Positions 17,751 to 26,239 of a stretch of 64,000 nt of DNA are shown here, one piece after another (the stretch's first letter is position 1; the number at the start of each line of letters is the position of its first letter). The stretch is from contig NZ_CP067140.1 in assembly GCF_028553805.1 (NCBI RefSeq), forward strand, positions 2,356,001-2,420,000, given 5' to 3'. The stretch is from Paracoccus saliphilus. Lineage in GTDB: Bacteria; Pseudomonadota; Alphaproteobacteria; Rhodobacterales; Rhodobacteraceae. The notes beneath the pieces are model-generated. The model had not been told where the DNA came from. It searched no databases and saw nothing but the letters and a program-made list of their open reading frames with translations. The translations under genes were made by a program, and so were the position numbers.

Positions 17751-18943
17751 TGCCCGGCCCCTTGTCGCATGTCCGTGTCCTTGACCTCAGCCGGATCATG
17801 GCCGGCCCCTGGTGCGGCCAGATTCTGGCCGATCTGGGCGCCGATGTGATCAAGGTCGAACGCCTTGGCGAAGGTGACGACACCCGTCGTTGGGGTCCTC
17901 CGTTTCTCAGGGACGTAGACGGCAAACCGACGCGCGAGGCGGGCTATTACCTGTCGGTCAACCGCGGCAAACGGTCGGTCGAGCTTGACCTCAAGAGCGA
18001 CAAGGGCCGCGCCGCCATTAAGGCTCTGGCCGCCAAAAGTGACATCGTGCTTGAGAACTTCAAGACCGGAACGCTGGACCGGATCGGGCTGGGTTATGAG
18101 GACCTCAGGGCCGTCAACCCGAAGCTGATCTATTGCTCGATCACCGGGTTCGGGCTGACCGGCCCGATGGCCGGCGACGCGGCCTATGATTTCATGATCC
18201 AGGGCATGGGTGGCCTGATGAGCGTCACCGGCAGCCCGGATGACGAACCGGGCGGCGGCCCACAGAAGGTCGGCGTACCGATCATCGACATCATGACCGG
18301 CATGTATGCCGCGATCGGCGTGCTGGCCGCGCTGTCCAACCGTGACCAGACAGGCACAGGCGATCATATCGATCTGGCCATGTTGGACGTGTCGGTGGCG
18401 ATGCTGGCCAATCAGGCGATGAATTATCTGGTTTCGGGGCAGAAGCCCGTGCGCCGGGGCAACCGCCATCCGAATATCCAGCCGCAGAATGTCTATCCGG
18501 TCAAGGATGGCCACATCGTCCTGGCCGTCGGCAATGACGGGCAGTTCCGCAAGTTCGCTCAGGAAATCGGCCAGCCCGACCTGGCCGACGATCCGAGATA
18601 TGCCACCAATGCCGCCCGGGTCGAAAACCTTGAGGCGCTCGAGGCGATCCTTATTGACGCCCTGACCGACCGGACCATCGCCGACTGGGTCGCGGCCTTC
18701 AGCGCGGCGGGCGTGCCCTCGGGTCCGATCAACACGGTCGACCGGGTGTTCGACGAACCGCAGGTTCAGCATCGGCGGATGCTGCGCGACATTCCCCATC
18801 CGCTCAGCGGTACGGTCAAGCAGGTGGTCAGCCCGCTGAACTTCCGCAACGCCGGGCTGTCCTTCGACAAGGCGCCGCCGCTGTTGGGAGAGCACACGAA
18901 AGAGGTCCTGCACGACCTCGGCCTTGAGGAGATCCAGCCATGA
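17750..18943 (+). CDS. Family III (CaiB/BaiF) CoA transferase
   Basis: The 397-residue protein is the third CoA transferase of module 1. It has HVRVLDLSRIMAGPWCGQILADLGADVIKVE, GDDTRRWGPPF, NRGKRSVELDLK and the catalytic-aspartate region VGVPIIDIMTGMYAAIGVLAA. It starts within the stop codon of the upstream hydrolase and overlaps the downstream CMD gene by 4 bp, so it is translationally coupled on both sides. It resembles formyl-CoA/crotonobetainyl-type transferases; the acid is unknown. Confidence 0.92.
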   Translation: MPGPLSHVRVLDLSRIMAGPWCGQILADLGADVIKVERLGEGDDTRRWGPPFLRDVDGKPTREAGYYLSVNRGKRSVELDLKSDKGRAAIKALAAKSDIVLENFKTGTLDRIGLGYEDLRAVNPKLIYCSITGFGLTGPMAGDAAYDFMIQGMGGLMSVTGSPDDEPGGGPQKVGVPIIDIMTGMYAAIGVLAALSNRDQTGTGDHIDLAMLDVSVAMLANQAMNYLVSGQKPVRRGNRHPNIQPQNVYPVKDGHIVLAVGNDGQFRKFAQEIGQPDLADDPRYATNAARVENLEALEAILIDALTDRTIADWVAAFSAAGVPSGPINTVDRVFDEPQVQHRRMLRDIPHPLSGTVKQVVSPLNFRNAGLSFDKAPPLLGEHTKEVLHDLGLEEIQP

Positions 18944-19572
18944 ACCAGCAGACAGGATCCCGGCAGGACCGCGTCGGGCGCATCAGCTTCCCCGCGCCCG
19001 AAACGATGACGGTAGCGCAGCGCGAGGTCTATGACCAAATCGTCGCCGGCCCGCGCCGGACCCTTGTCGGCCCGCTGCGTGCCGCGCTGCACAATCCGGT
19101 TCTGGCCGACCGCTGGCAGCGGCTGGGGCAGGTCCTGCGGTTCGAAACCTCTCTGCCCGCCCGTCTGAGCGAGCTGGCGATTCTTGTCACCGCTCGCCGC
19201 TGGAACAGCGATCTGGAATGGGCGATCCATCTGGGCGACGCCGAACGCGCGGGTCTGGACCGTGCAATCTGCGATGCCATCGGCGCCTGCGGACTGCCCG
19301 ATTTCGGGACCGATGTCGAAGCCCGCGATGTCTATGAGTTTGCCAGCGAACTGGTCCAGCGGGGGGATGTCGGGGAAGAAACATACACCGCCGTATGCTC
19401 AAGATGGTGCGAGGTCGGCGTGGTCGAACTGACCGCCGTGATCGGTTATTATTCGATGGTCGCGTTGACCCTGAACGTGCATCGCGTCCCCCTACCCGAA
19501 GGCGTCCGGGACAGGCTGCAGCATGACGACGGGGCATTGGCCACGCTGCCCTCGACCAAGGGGGGCCGCTGA
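18940..19572 (+). CDS. Carboxymuconolactone decarboxylase (CMD) family protein
   Basis: The 210-residue protein has the CMD/AhpD-like helical domain: AQREVYDQIVAGPRRTLVGPLRAALHNPVLADRWQRLG, FETSLPARLSELAILVTARRWNSDLEWAIHLGDAERAGLD, and the C-terminal helix VVELTAVIGYYSMVALTLNVHRVPLP. The redox CxxC of AhpD is absent. CMD-fold proteins decarboxylate gamma-carboxymuconolactone in the protocatechuate pathway, but many serve unknown roles. It overlaps the flanking genes by 4 bp and 1 bp, so it is part of the operon. The function is left open. Confidence 0.85.
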   Translation: MNQQTGSRQDRVGRISFPAPETMTVAQREVYDQIVAGPRRTLVGPLRAALHNPVLADRWQRLGQVLRFETSLPARLSELAILVTARRWNSDLEWAIHLGDAERAGLDRAICDAIGACGLPDFGTDVEARDVYEFASELVQRGDVGEETYTAVCSRWCEVGVVELTAVIGYYSMVALTLNVHRVPLPEGVRDRLQHDDGALATLPSTKGGR

Positions 19573-20198
19573 TGTTCTACGATCCCCGGACCGAACACCA
19601 CGGGCTGCCGCACAACCCTTGGCTGGCGATGATCGTGCCCCGACCGATCGGCTGGATTTCCTCTGCTGCAGCGGATGGAACCCCCAATCTGGCGCCCTAC
19701 AGCTGTTTTAACGCCGTATCGGGTCGGCCGCCGCATCTGATGTTTTCCTCGGACGACGGCAAGGACAGCATCACCAACGCCCAGGCGACCGGGTATTTCT
19801 GCGCCAATATCGCCACCTATGATCTGCGCGAACAGATGAACCAGAGCTCAGCCGTCTATCCGCCCGAAGTCGACGAATTCGAGGCGGCGGGCCTGACGGC
19901 CGTCCCCTGCCGCAACATCCCCGTGATGCGCGTGGCGGAATCTCCGATCTCGATCGAATGCAAACTGGCGCAGGTCGTGATCCTCACCCCATCCAGCGGG
20001 CTGCCGTCGACCAGCCGGATCGCGATCGGGGAAGTCGTGGGCATCCACATCGACGAACGCGTCCTCAAGGATGGTCTGGTCGATATTGAGCTTCTGCAGC
20101 CGCTCGGCCGCATGGGCTATCGCGAGTATACCGTGCCCCCCCTCAGCTTCGAGATGCTGCGCCCGGCTGAACCAGACGGCACCAAAGGCCGGACGTAA
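19572..20198 (+). CDS. Flavin reductase family protein (FMN-binding split barrel)
   Basis: The 208-residue protein has the flavin-reductase-like split-barrel pattern: MIVPRPIGWISSAAADGTPNLAPYSCFNAVSGRPPHLMFSS, then DSITNAQATGYFCANIATYDLREQMNQSS and SPISIECKLAQVVIL. Members bind FMN and either reduce free flavin for a partner monooxygenase or act as flavin-dependent enzymes on their own. No monooxygenase partner is visible in the window. The start overlaps the CMD stop by 1 bp. The link to the CoA enzymes around it is positional only. Confidence 0.87.
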   Translation: MFYDPRTEHHGLPHNPWLAMIVPRPIGWISSAAADGTPNLAPYSCFNAVSGRPPHLMFSSDDGKDSITNAQATGYFCANIATYDLREQMNQSSAVYPPEVDEFEAAGLTAVPCRNIPVMRVAESPISIECKLAQVVILTPSSGLPSTSRIAIGEVVGIHIDERVLKDGLVDIELLQPLGRMGYREYTVPPLSFEMLRPAEPDGTKGRT

Positions 20199-20225
20199 CG
20201 CCGCCTATCCACATGAGGTCCCTGA

Positions 20226-20993
20226 ATGTCCGACTATACCACCCTCACCCTAGATGTGAGCGACCATATCGCAACCGTGACAATCACCCGAGCGCCGGTG
20301 AATGCACAGAACAACCGTCTGCGCGACGAGATGACCGAAGTCTTCGACGCGCTCGGCGACCGCAGAGATGTCCGCGCGATCATCCTGACCGGCGAGGGCA
20401 AGGCCTTTTCCGCCGGCGCCGATTTGTCGGAACGCCCAACGCAGGATCCGGGCCATTACACCGCTCATAACCGGCGGGTCCGCGCCAGTTTCGACTGCCT
20501 GCTGGAATGCCCCAAGCCGATCATCGCCGCTGTCAACGGCGCCGCGATCGGAGCCGGCTGCGTGACCACGCTGTGCTGCGACATCATCGTGACCTCGGAA
20601 AAGGGGTACCTGCAGATGACCGAGGTGATGGTCGGCCTTGCGGGCGGCGTGGCCCATGTACGACGCCATTTCAGTGAAAGTGACGCCCGGATGATGATCT
20701 ACACAGCCCGCAGGGTTTATGGGCCCGACCTGCTGCGGATGAATGTCGCCTCGGCCTGCGTCGCACCCGTGGAACTGATGGCCGAAGCCCGAGCCATCGC
20801 GGCCGACATTGCCAAGGCCAGCCCCTCGGCGATCCGCGCCGCGAAGAAATCCTTCCAGATGACCGAAGGCGTGTCGATCTACGAAGGATACCGGTTCGAG
20901 CAGGGGCAGACCAAGGCGCTGTCGACCTCGGATGACACCGCCGAGGCCATGGCCGCCTTCCGCGAGAAGCGCTCGCCCGTCTTCCGCGACTGA
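20226..20993 (+). CDS. Enoyl-CoA hydratase/isomerase family protein
   Basis: This 255-residue crotonase has APVNAQNNRLRDEMTEVFDALGD, the oxyanion-hole loop AFSAGADLSERPT, and GAAIGAGCVTTLCCDIIVTSEKGYLQ. The first catalytic acid is present (LQMTEVMVGL), while the second acid position reads methionine (DARMMIYTAR). The GGTQRL-type loop is replaced by AGGVAHVRRHF, so the substrate pocket differs from fatty-acid hydratases. It is the last gene of the plus-strand operon, 27 bp after the flavin reductase, and probably hydrates or rearranges the enoyl-CoA formed by the dehydrogenase pair. Confidence 0.88.
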   Translation: MSDYTTLTLDVSDHIATVTITRAPVNAQNNRLRDEMTEVFDALGDRRDVRAIILTGEGKAFSAGADLSERPTQDPGHYTAHNRRVRASFDCLLECPKPIIAAVNGAAIGAGCVTTLCCDIIVTSEKGYLQMTEVMVGLAGGVAHVRRHFSESDARMMIYTARRVYGPDLLRMNVASACVAPVELMAEARAIAADIAKASPSAIRAAKKSFQMTEGVSIYEGYRFEQGQTKALSTSDDTAEAMAAFREKRSPVFRD

Positions 20994-21006
20994 TGCCTGC
21001 GATGAT

Positions 21007-21036
21007 CCGGGGGCCGCGTTTGCCCCGGCGCGGGGC
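21007..21036. terminator. GC-rich hairpins between convergent operon ends
   Basis: CCGGGGGC (21007-21014) can pair with GCCCCGG (21022-21028) with a one-base bulge, and GCCCCG/CGGGGC with a 3-nt loop (21022-21036) is an alternative. They lie between the crotonase stop and the gntR stop, so they could serve as a bidirectional terminator. No T-run is present. Confidence 0.45.
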
Positions 21037-21040
21037 CGGG

Positions 21041-21793
21041 CTAGCGCAGCTTGACCTCGATCCGCATCATGTCGCCGCGATAGATGCCGTTGGCCAGCAG
21101 AATGACATCGCCATGCTGATTCACGGCCATCCGGCGCACCTGCGCGACCGGATCGCCGATCGGGATGTTCAGTTCAGTCGAGGTTTCCAGATCGGCTGAC
21201 CCGATGGTCACGACCTGATTGGCATCCGCCACCGTCTGGCCGGGAATGTCCGAAATCAGCCGCATCGCGGTGACGCGGGTATAGGCCTCTTCGGGGATGG
21301 CGGCGCAGACACGTTCGTCGACATAGACATCCGCCAGAAGAAACGGAGAGCCTTCCCGGCTGTGACGACGCCGCAGATGGCGATAGGCCGGGGCCGGATT
21401 GCCGATATAGCTCTCGCCGCGCGGCAGGTTCACATTGCGTTCATCCGACAGGATCTCGATCACCGCATTGTCCCGCGCGATCAGCAGGCCGGTCCAGTCA
21501 GTCTTGACCTCGCACCACAGGTCGCGGCTGGGACGTTCGACCACAAAGGTGCCCTTGGCGCGGTAACGCTCGATCAGACCTTCCTTTTCGAGAAGGTCCA
21601 GGGCCTGGCGTATGGTCATGGTCGCGACGCCGCATTGTTCGGCCAGATCCTTGACCGTGGGTATGCGCGCGCCGACTTCCCATTCGCCAGTGACGATCCG
21701 CTGACGGAACAGATTGGCCAGCTGGATATAGCGGGACACATTGCTTTTCTGCAGCGCCCTGACCGTGGCGTTTTCCGGTTTTATGCTCTGCAT
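21041..21793 (-). CDS. GntR family transcriptional regulator with UTRA domain (HutC subfamily)
   Basis: The 250-residue protein has an N-terminal winged helix (YIQLANLFRQRIVTGEWEVGARIPTVKDLAEQCGVATMTIRQALDLLEKEGLIERYRAKGTFVVE, about residues 22-88) followed by a UTRA ligand-binding domain (GESYIGNPAPAYRHLRRRHS to QVRRMAVNQHGDVILLANGIYRGDMMRIEV). The ribosome site AAGGGGCGG precedes the ATG. It sits between the plus-strand CoA operon and the minus-strand GST-thiolase-FadJ operon and is the only regulator inside module 1, so it probably controls it. The ligand may be a pathway acid or CoA ester. Confidence 0.9.
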   Translation of the reverse strand: MQSIKPENATVRALQKSNVSRYIQLANLFRQRIVTGEWEVGARIPTVKDLAEQCGVATMTIRQALDLLEKEGLIERYRAKGTFVVERPSRDLWCEVKTDWTGLLIARDNAVIEILSDERNVNLPRGESYIGNPAPAYRHLRRRHSREGSPFLLADVYVDERVCAAIPEEAYTRVTAMRLISDIPGQTVADANQVVTIGSADLETSTELNIPIGDPVAQVRRMAVNQHGDVILLANGIYRGDMMRIEVKLR

Positions 21794-21870
21794 CTGCCGC
21801 CCCTTTCGTTGCTGCCCTCAGGCTAGCCGCAATACCCCGGCGATTCAATGCCAAAACCTAGTCTATTGCA

Positions 21871-22551
21871 TCAAAGGAACGCGGCGTCAGAAAAGTCCAG
21901 CTGGCCGCGCGTCACCTCGTCGGGGCCGGAGTCCTGATCATCCCGCACGGCGGTCGCGGCCACCGAGGGCCGCGCCTCAAGCGTGGCAAACAGGGCGGCC
22001 AGTCGGGGAAAGTGACCACGCCAGGCGCAGTCGGACCAGCGGAAATCCAGCTGCCCAAGGGCACAGGCCAGCGCGACATGTCCGATGCCGAAGGGCAATT
22101 CTGCCATGCGCCCTGCCTCGACCTCAAGTCGGGCCATGCTGGCGCGGACCTTGGTGCGCCAGCCCGCGGTCACGGCCTCCCATGGGCCGGTCTCACGCGA
22201 CAATTCGGTGCGCCACAGCAGGAGGATGTCGGTCATCCCGTCGGCCAGCGCCTGCCACGTCAGATGCGCCATCCGGGCCTCGCGATCGGCCGGAAATAGC
22301 CCCGTCCCCGCCCGCAGGTCGAGGTGTTCACAGATCACGCGGCTGTCGAACAGCCGGGCGCCGTTCTCCGTCACCAGCGTCGGGATTTTGCCAAGCGGGT
22401 TGTCGGCCAGCACCGGATCCGGCGTCGACATGTGCAGGGCGACGACGTTGCGGCTCAGTTCGACCTGATCCAGAAGGCCGGTTTCGTGCAGCACGATCAT
22501 GACCTTGCGAACATAGGGCGACCGCGGCGACCAATGCAGTTTCATCGGCAT
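21871..22551 (-). CDS. Glutathione S-transferase family protein
   Basis: The 226-residue protein has an N-terminal thioredoxin-like domain (KLHWSPRSPYVRKVMIVLHETGLLDQVE; NPLGKIPTLVTENGARLFDSRVICEHLDLRAG) with the glutathione-binding cis-Pro in KIPTLV and the DSRVI motif, then the all-helical C-terminal domain from about residue 90 (MAHLTWQALADGMTDILLLW). Such enzymes conjugate, isomerise or reduce with glutathione. It is the last gene of the minus-strand operon with the thiolase and FadJ-like genes, 12 bp after the thiolase remnant, so a detoxifying or maleyl-isomerase-like role in the pathway is possible. Confidence 0.88.
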   Translation of the reverse strand: MPMKLHWSPRSPYVRKVMIVLHETGLLDQVELSRNVVALHMSTPDPVLADNPLGKIPTLVTENGARLFDSRVICEHLDLRAGTGLFPADREARMAHLTWQALADGMTDILLLWRTELSRETGPWEAVTAGWRTKVRASMARLEVEAGRMAELPFGIGHVALACALGQLDFRWSDCAWRGHFPRLAALFATLEARPSVAATAVRDDQDSGPDEVTRGQLDFSDAAFL

Positions 22552-22563
22552 TCCGCGTCCTCC

Positions 22564-23704
22564 TCAGATCGCTTCAAGAGACAAGGCAATGCCCTGACCG
22601 ACACCGATGCACATCGTGGCCAGCGCCCGCCGCCCCGCGCCTCGGGCCAGCGCCCGTGCCGCCGTGCCGGCGATCCGGGCGCCCGACATGCCCAAGGGGT
22701 GGCCCAGGGCGATGGCGCCGCCGTTCGGGTTCACATGGGCGGCGGCGTCCGGCAGACCAAGCCGCCGTAGCACCGCCAGGGCCTGGCTGGCGAAGGCCTC
22801 GTTCAGTTCGATCAGGTCGAATTCCGACGGCACAAGGCCCAGATGCGCGCACAGCTTTTCGATCGCGGGGGCCGGGCCAATGCCCATGACGCGCGATCCC
22901 GTCCTCGGTGGCCAGAACCAGCGCCGCAGCCCCGTCATTGACACCCGAAGCATTGCCCGCCGTCACCGACCCGCCATCCCGAAACGGCGCCCTGAGCGCG
23001 GCCAGTTTCTCGGCCGTGGTGGCGCGGGGGTGTTCATCGGTGTCGAAGATCACGGGCGGGCCCTTGCGTTGCGGCAGGCTGACCGGCGCGATCTCTTCCG
23101 CCAGCACGCCCGAGGTGATGGCGGCCACAGCCCGGGTCTGAGACCTGAGCGCGAAGGCATCCTGATCCTCGCGCGAAATCCCGAAATCCTCGGCGACGTT
23201 TTCGGCCGTATCGGGCATGGACTCTGTGCCGTAGAGCCTGTGCATCTCGCGGTTGACGAACCGCCAGCCGATGGTCGTGTCCTCGATCTTGGCCGACCGG
23301 GAAAAGGCGCTGCCGGCCTTGGCCATGACGAAGGGCGCGCGGCTCATGCTTTCGACGCCGCCGGCGATGGCCAGGTCGCCCTCGCTCAGGGCGAGGCGCC
23401 GATAGGCCGCCAGCACCGCATCCATGCCTGATCCGCAAAGCCGGTTGATCGTGGTGCCTGACACCGTCTCGGGCAGGCCCGCCAGCAGCAGCGCCATGCG
23501 GGCGACGCTGCGGTTGTCCTCTCCGGCCTGGTTGGCACAGCCGTAGATCACGTCGACGACGGCCTCCCAGTCCAGCTCGGGCAGGCGGTCTTTCAGCGCG
23601 CTCAGCGGCAGGGCCGCCAGATCATCGGCCCGCACCGACGACAGGCTGCCGCCGTAGCGACCGATCGGTGTTCGGATATAGTCGCAGATATAGACGTGGT
23701 TCAT
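22564..23704 (-). pseudogene. 3-oxoadipyl-CoA thiolase-like gene with internal deletion and frameshift
   Basis: The first part encodes a PcaF/PaaJ-type thiolase: YICDYIRTPIGRYGG, VIYGCANQAGEDNRSVARMALLLAG, the nucleophile Cys in [12 protein letters not shown], and [25 protein letters not shown]. Near 22890-22900 the frame changes; the rest ([58 protein letters not shown]) is in another frame. About 20 residues that normally join these parts are missing, so this is a deletion of roughly 55-62 bp rather than a single-base reading error. The catalytic His and second Cys are out of frame. The pathway would need another thiolase, or the loss is recent. Confidence 0.85.
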
Positions 23705-23707
23705 GGG

Positions 23708-25789
23708 TCACTCCTCCGTTGCGGACATCAGCCGGCCAAGCACCGCGCCGACCGGCCCGGCCCGATGCGCCGGACCCGACGCCTGCGCCAGCTGCGTCAA
23801 ATCAGCCCTGAGCCTACCCCGATCCTGCCGTGCAGCCCAATAGAGCGGACCGCCGGTCCAGCGCGGAAAACCGTAGCCGTTACACATTGTCACATCCACA
23901 TCCGACGGGCGCTGCGCCACGCCCTCGTCGATCAGACAGGCGGCTTCGTTCACGATGGCCGCCATCAGCTGCCGTTGGATCTCTTCGCCGGGAAAGTCGC
24001 GCGAGGTCACGCCGGCGGCGCGGCGCTCGGTCTCGATGATCTCGGCGACCGCCGGGTCGGGCTGCGGCTTGCCTGTCGCGTAATCGTACCAGCCCGCGCC
24101 TGTCTTGCGGCCCAGCCTACCAGCCTCGCAAAGGCGGTCGGGGATGGTTACATAGCGCAGGCCCGGGTCACGGGTGGCGGCCTGACGTTTGCGCATGGCC
24201 CATGCTATATCGAGCCCCGACATGTCCGCGACCGCAAAGGGCCCCATGGCAAAGCCGAACCCGGTCACAGCGGCATCCACCGCCTGCGGCGTCGCGCCGT
24301 CCAGCGCCAGCAATTCGGCCCGGCGACGGTAGGCGGCGTAGATCCGGTTGCCAATGAAGCCCTCGGACACTTTGGCCACGACCGGCTGCTTGCTCAAGCG
24401 CCGGGCCAGCGCCAGCCCCGCGGCAAGGACATCGGGCGCGGTGGACCGGGCGCGCACCACCTCGAGCAGGGGCATCACATCGGCCGGGCTGAAGAAATGC
24501 AGTCCGATGACGCGGTCGGGATGATCCAGAGCCGCACTCATCTCGTCGATGTCGAGATAGGAGGTATTGCTCGCGATGACCGCTTCCGCCGGAAGGGTCC
24601 GTTCCAGCCCCGCCAGCACCTCACGCTTGACGCCCATGTCCTCAAACACCGCCTCGATCACCAGATCGCAGTCCGCAAGTCCAGCCGTATCGAACACGCC
24701 GGTCAGGGCGGCGCGGCGAGCATCGGCCTGGCCGGCGTCGATCCGGCCCTTGGCCAGCTGCCCCTGAAGATGGGTCCCGATCGCATCCACCGCCCGCTTC
24801 AGCGCATCGGCGTCGCGTTCCAGCAGGGTGACGGGCAGCCCCGCCGCCAGCACCGCCCGTGCGATTCCCTGTCCCATGGTGCCGCCGCCGATCACGCCGA
24901 CCCTGCGGACCGGCCGCGCAGATTTGAGATCAATGCTGTCGACCATCGCTGCCCGGCGTTCGGCAAAGAACAGCGCCCGCAGCGCCGTCGCCTCGGGCCC
25001 GACCCTCAGGGTCTGAAAGACCGCACGTTCATCAGCCAACATCGCGCTCGCATCTCCGTCCGCGCCCTGTACGAGGCGGATCGCCTCGGCGACATTGGGC
25101 CGGCCCCGGCCGCGTCGCAGGACCTGATCCGCAGCGGCCTGGACCGTTTCGGTGGGTTCCGGTGGCGGCGTCAGGTCCCGTGCGCGCCGCTTGGTTCGCG
25201 GGGTGTCACGCAGGAAGGTCAGGGCCGCATCCAGCAAATCGCCCTCGGCCAGCGCATCGACCAGCCCGAAGGGCAGCGCCTCGGCCGCGGGGATCCGCGT
25301 GGCCTGACAGATCATCCCAATCGACCGGCTCTTACCTATCAGACGCGGCAAGCGCTGCGTGCCGCCGGCGCCGGGCACCATGCCAAGCGACGCTTCGGGC
25401 AGGCCGAGCTGGGCGTCAGGTTTCGCGATGCGATAGTCGCAGCCCAGGGCCAGTTCGAGCCCGCCGCCGAGCGCTACGCCGTGCAGCGCGGCCACGACCG
25501 GGAACTCTGCCGCCTCGATCGCAGCGATCACATCGGGAAGTTCGGGCTTCGACAGGGGCAGTTCGAATTCCCGCAGGTCCGATCCGGCCACGAAGCATTT
25601 TCCCGCGCCGATCAGAACCACGCCCGCGGCACAATCAGCCCCGGCCCGGGCAAGTCCGTCGACCAGCCCCATGCGCACCGCCAGCGAGCTTGCGTTCACC
25701 GGCGGGTTCGAGATTTCCAGAACTGCGATCCGATCGTCCATCCGGTATATCACGCTCCCATTGGAACGGACTGCGGTTTCAGTTTTCAC
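23708..25789 (-). CDS. Bifunctional enoyl-CoA hydratase / 3-hydroxyacyl-CoA dehydrogenase (FadJ/FadB-like)
   Basis: I chose the GTG at 25789 (693 residues), which follows CAGGGGG; an ATG at 25855 is in frame but lacks a ribosome site. The N-terminal crotonase domain (about 1-190) has ISNPPVNASSLAVRMGL, GVALGGGLELALGCDYRIA and LPEASLGMVPGAGGTQRLPRL. The dehydrogenase domain follows with the NAD motif RRVGVIGGGTMGQGIARAVLAAG, VIEAVFEDMGVKREVLAGLE, ASNTSYLDIDEM and LHFFSPADVMPLLEVV. It would convert an enoyl-CoA to 3-oxoacyl-CoA, the step before the adjacent thiolase. The order FadJ-thiolase-GST is one minus-strand operon. Confidence 0.93.
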   Translation of the reverse strand: MKTETAVRSNGSVIYRMDDRIAVLEISNPPVNASSLAVRMGLVDGLARAGADCAAGVVLIGAGKCFVAGSDLREFELPLSKPELPDVIAAIEAAEFPVVAALHGVALGGGLELALGCDYRIAKPDAQLGLPEASLGMVPGAGGTQRLPRLIGKSRSIGMICQATRIPAAEALPFGLVDALAEGDLLDAALTFLRDTPRTKRRARDLTPPPEPTETVQAAADQVLRRGRGRPNVAEAIRLVQGADGDASAMLADERAVFQTLRVGPEATALRALFFAERRAAMVDSIDLKSARPVRRVGVIGGGTMGQGIARAVLAAGLPVTLLERDADALKRAVDAIGTHLQGQLAKGRIDAGQADARRAALTGVFDTAGLADCDLVIEAVFEDMGVKREVLAGLERTLPAEAVIASNTSYLDIDEMSAALDHPDRVIGLHFFSPADVMPLLEVVRARSTAPDVLAAGLALARRLSKQPVVAKVSEGFIGNRIYAAYRRRAELLALDGATPQAVDAAVTGFGFAMGPFAVADMSGLDIAWAMRKRQAATRDPGLRYVTIPDRLCEAGRLGRKTGAGWYDYATGKPQPDPAVAEIIETERRAAGVTSRDFPGEEIQRQLMAAIVNEAACLIDEGVAQRPSDVDVTMCNGYGFPRWTGGPLYWAARQDRGRLRADLTQLAQASGPAHRAGPVGAVLGRLMSATEE

Positions 25790-25868
25790 TGTCAGAACCC
25801 CCTGAGATTTTGCGCCTGCGCGAGAACCGAATGCTCCAGGCTGTCCGCACCTCATAATAACTATTAAC

Positions 25869-25880
25869 CTATATGTATAG
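25869..25880. promoter_or_regulatory. CTATA-N2-TATAG dyad upstream of the FadJ-like operon
   Basis: CTATA (25869-25873) and TATAG (25876-25880) form a perfect dyad in an AT-rich patch about 80-90 bp upstream of the GTG start of the FadJ-like gene. A weaker version, CTATAGATATC, lies at 13115-13125 upstream of tctC. The dyad may be an operator for the module-1 GntR regulator; this is a guess from position and similarity. Confidence 0.35.
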
Positions 25881-25907
25881 ATTATATATGGCGTACGAAC
25901 ACATCTG

Positions 25908-26100
25908 TTCCTGTTTCCGCTCGATCACATAGGCCAGCGCGATGCCAAGGGCACGGCTGGCATGGGCGCCCCCTGGAGCGCCGCGTCGAGGCGGGCTTGG
26001 TTCATCATCGTGAGCATGCCCTTAGCCGATCGGAACGCATTGTCATTGATGGCGCCCAGATGGGAATCCCCCCACAGAAAGTCACAGGATGGCAGCCGTC
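25908..26100 (-). pseudogene. Acyl-CoA dehydrogenase gene fragment (fossil)
   Basis: Minus-strand translation gives GMLTMMNQARLDAALQG, then after a one-base shift AHASRALGIALAYVIERKQ. These match the helix that follows the beta-domain in DmdC-like acyl-CoA dehydrogenases; the intact gene at 48975 has AMFTMMNHARLDVALQGVAHAARA and AAERKQGR at the same place. A weak upstream match (GCHPVTFCGG against the usual SPTCQLAFHGA) lies in a third frame near 26073-26098. The rest of the gene is gone, so no product is expected. Confidence 0.75.
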
Positions 26101-26239
26101 CGAATTTGGATCGCGAAAGCGAATGCCTTGGGTCTGCATCATGGGCGCACCCGATGCAGTGATCCAGAGAGCAGAGCTGGCCGTTGGAGAGCGCGGTGCC
26201 GAACGCCTATACGGCGCAGCTTGGAAGCTCAAAGCTCCA

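Noticed and set aside
23696..25867. A very long plus-strand open frame (over 700 codons) opposite the FadJ-like gene
   Set aside because: It mirrors the codons of a well-supported bifunctional enzyme on the other strand, has no recognisable domain and is a GC-rich antisense artefact.
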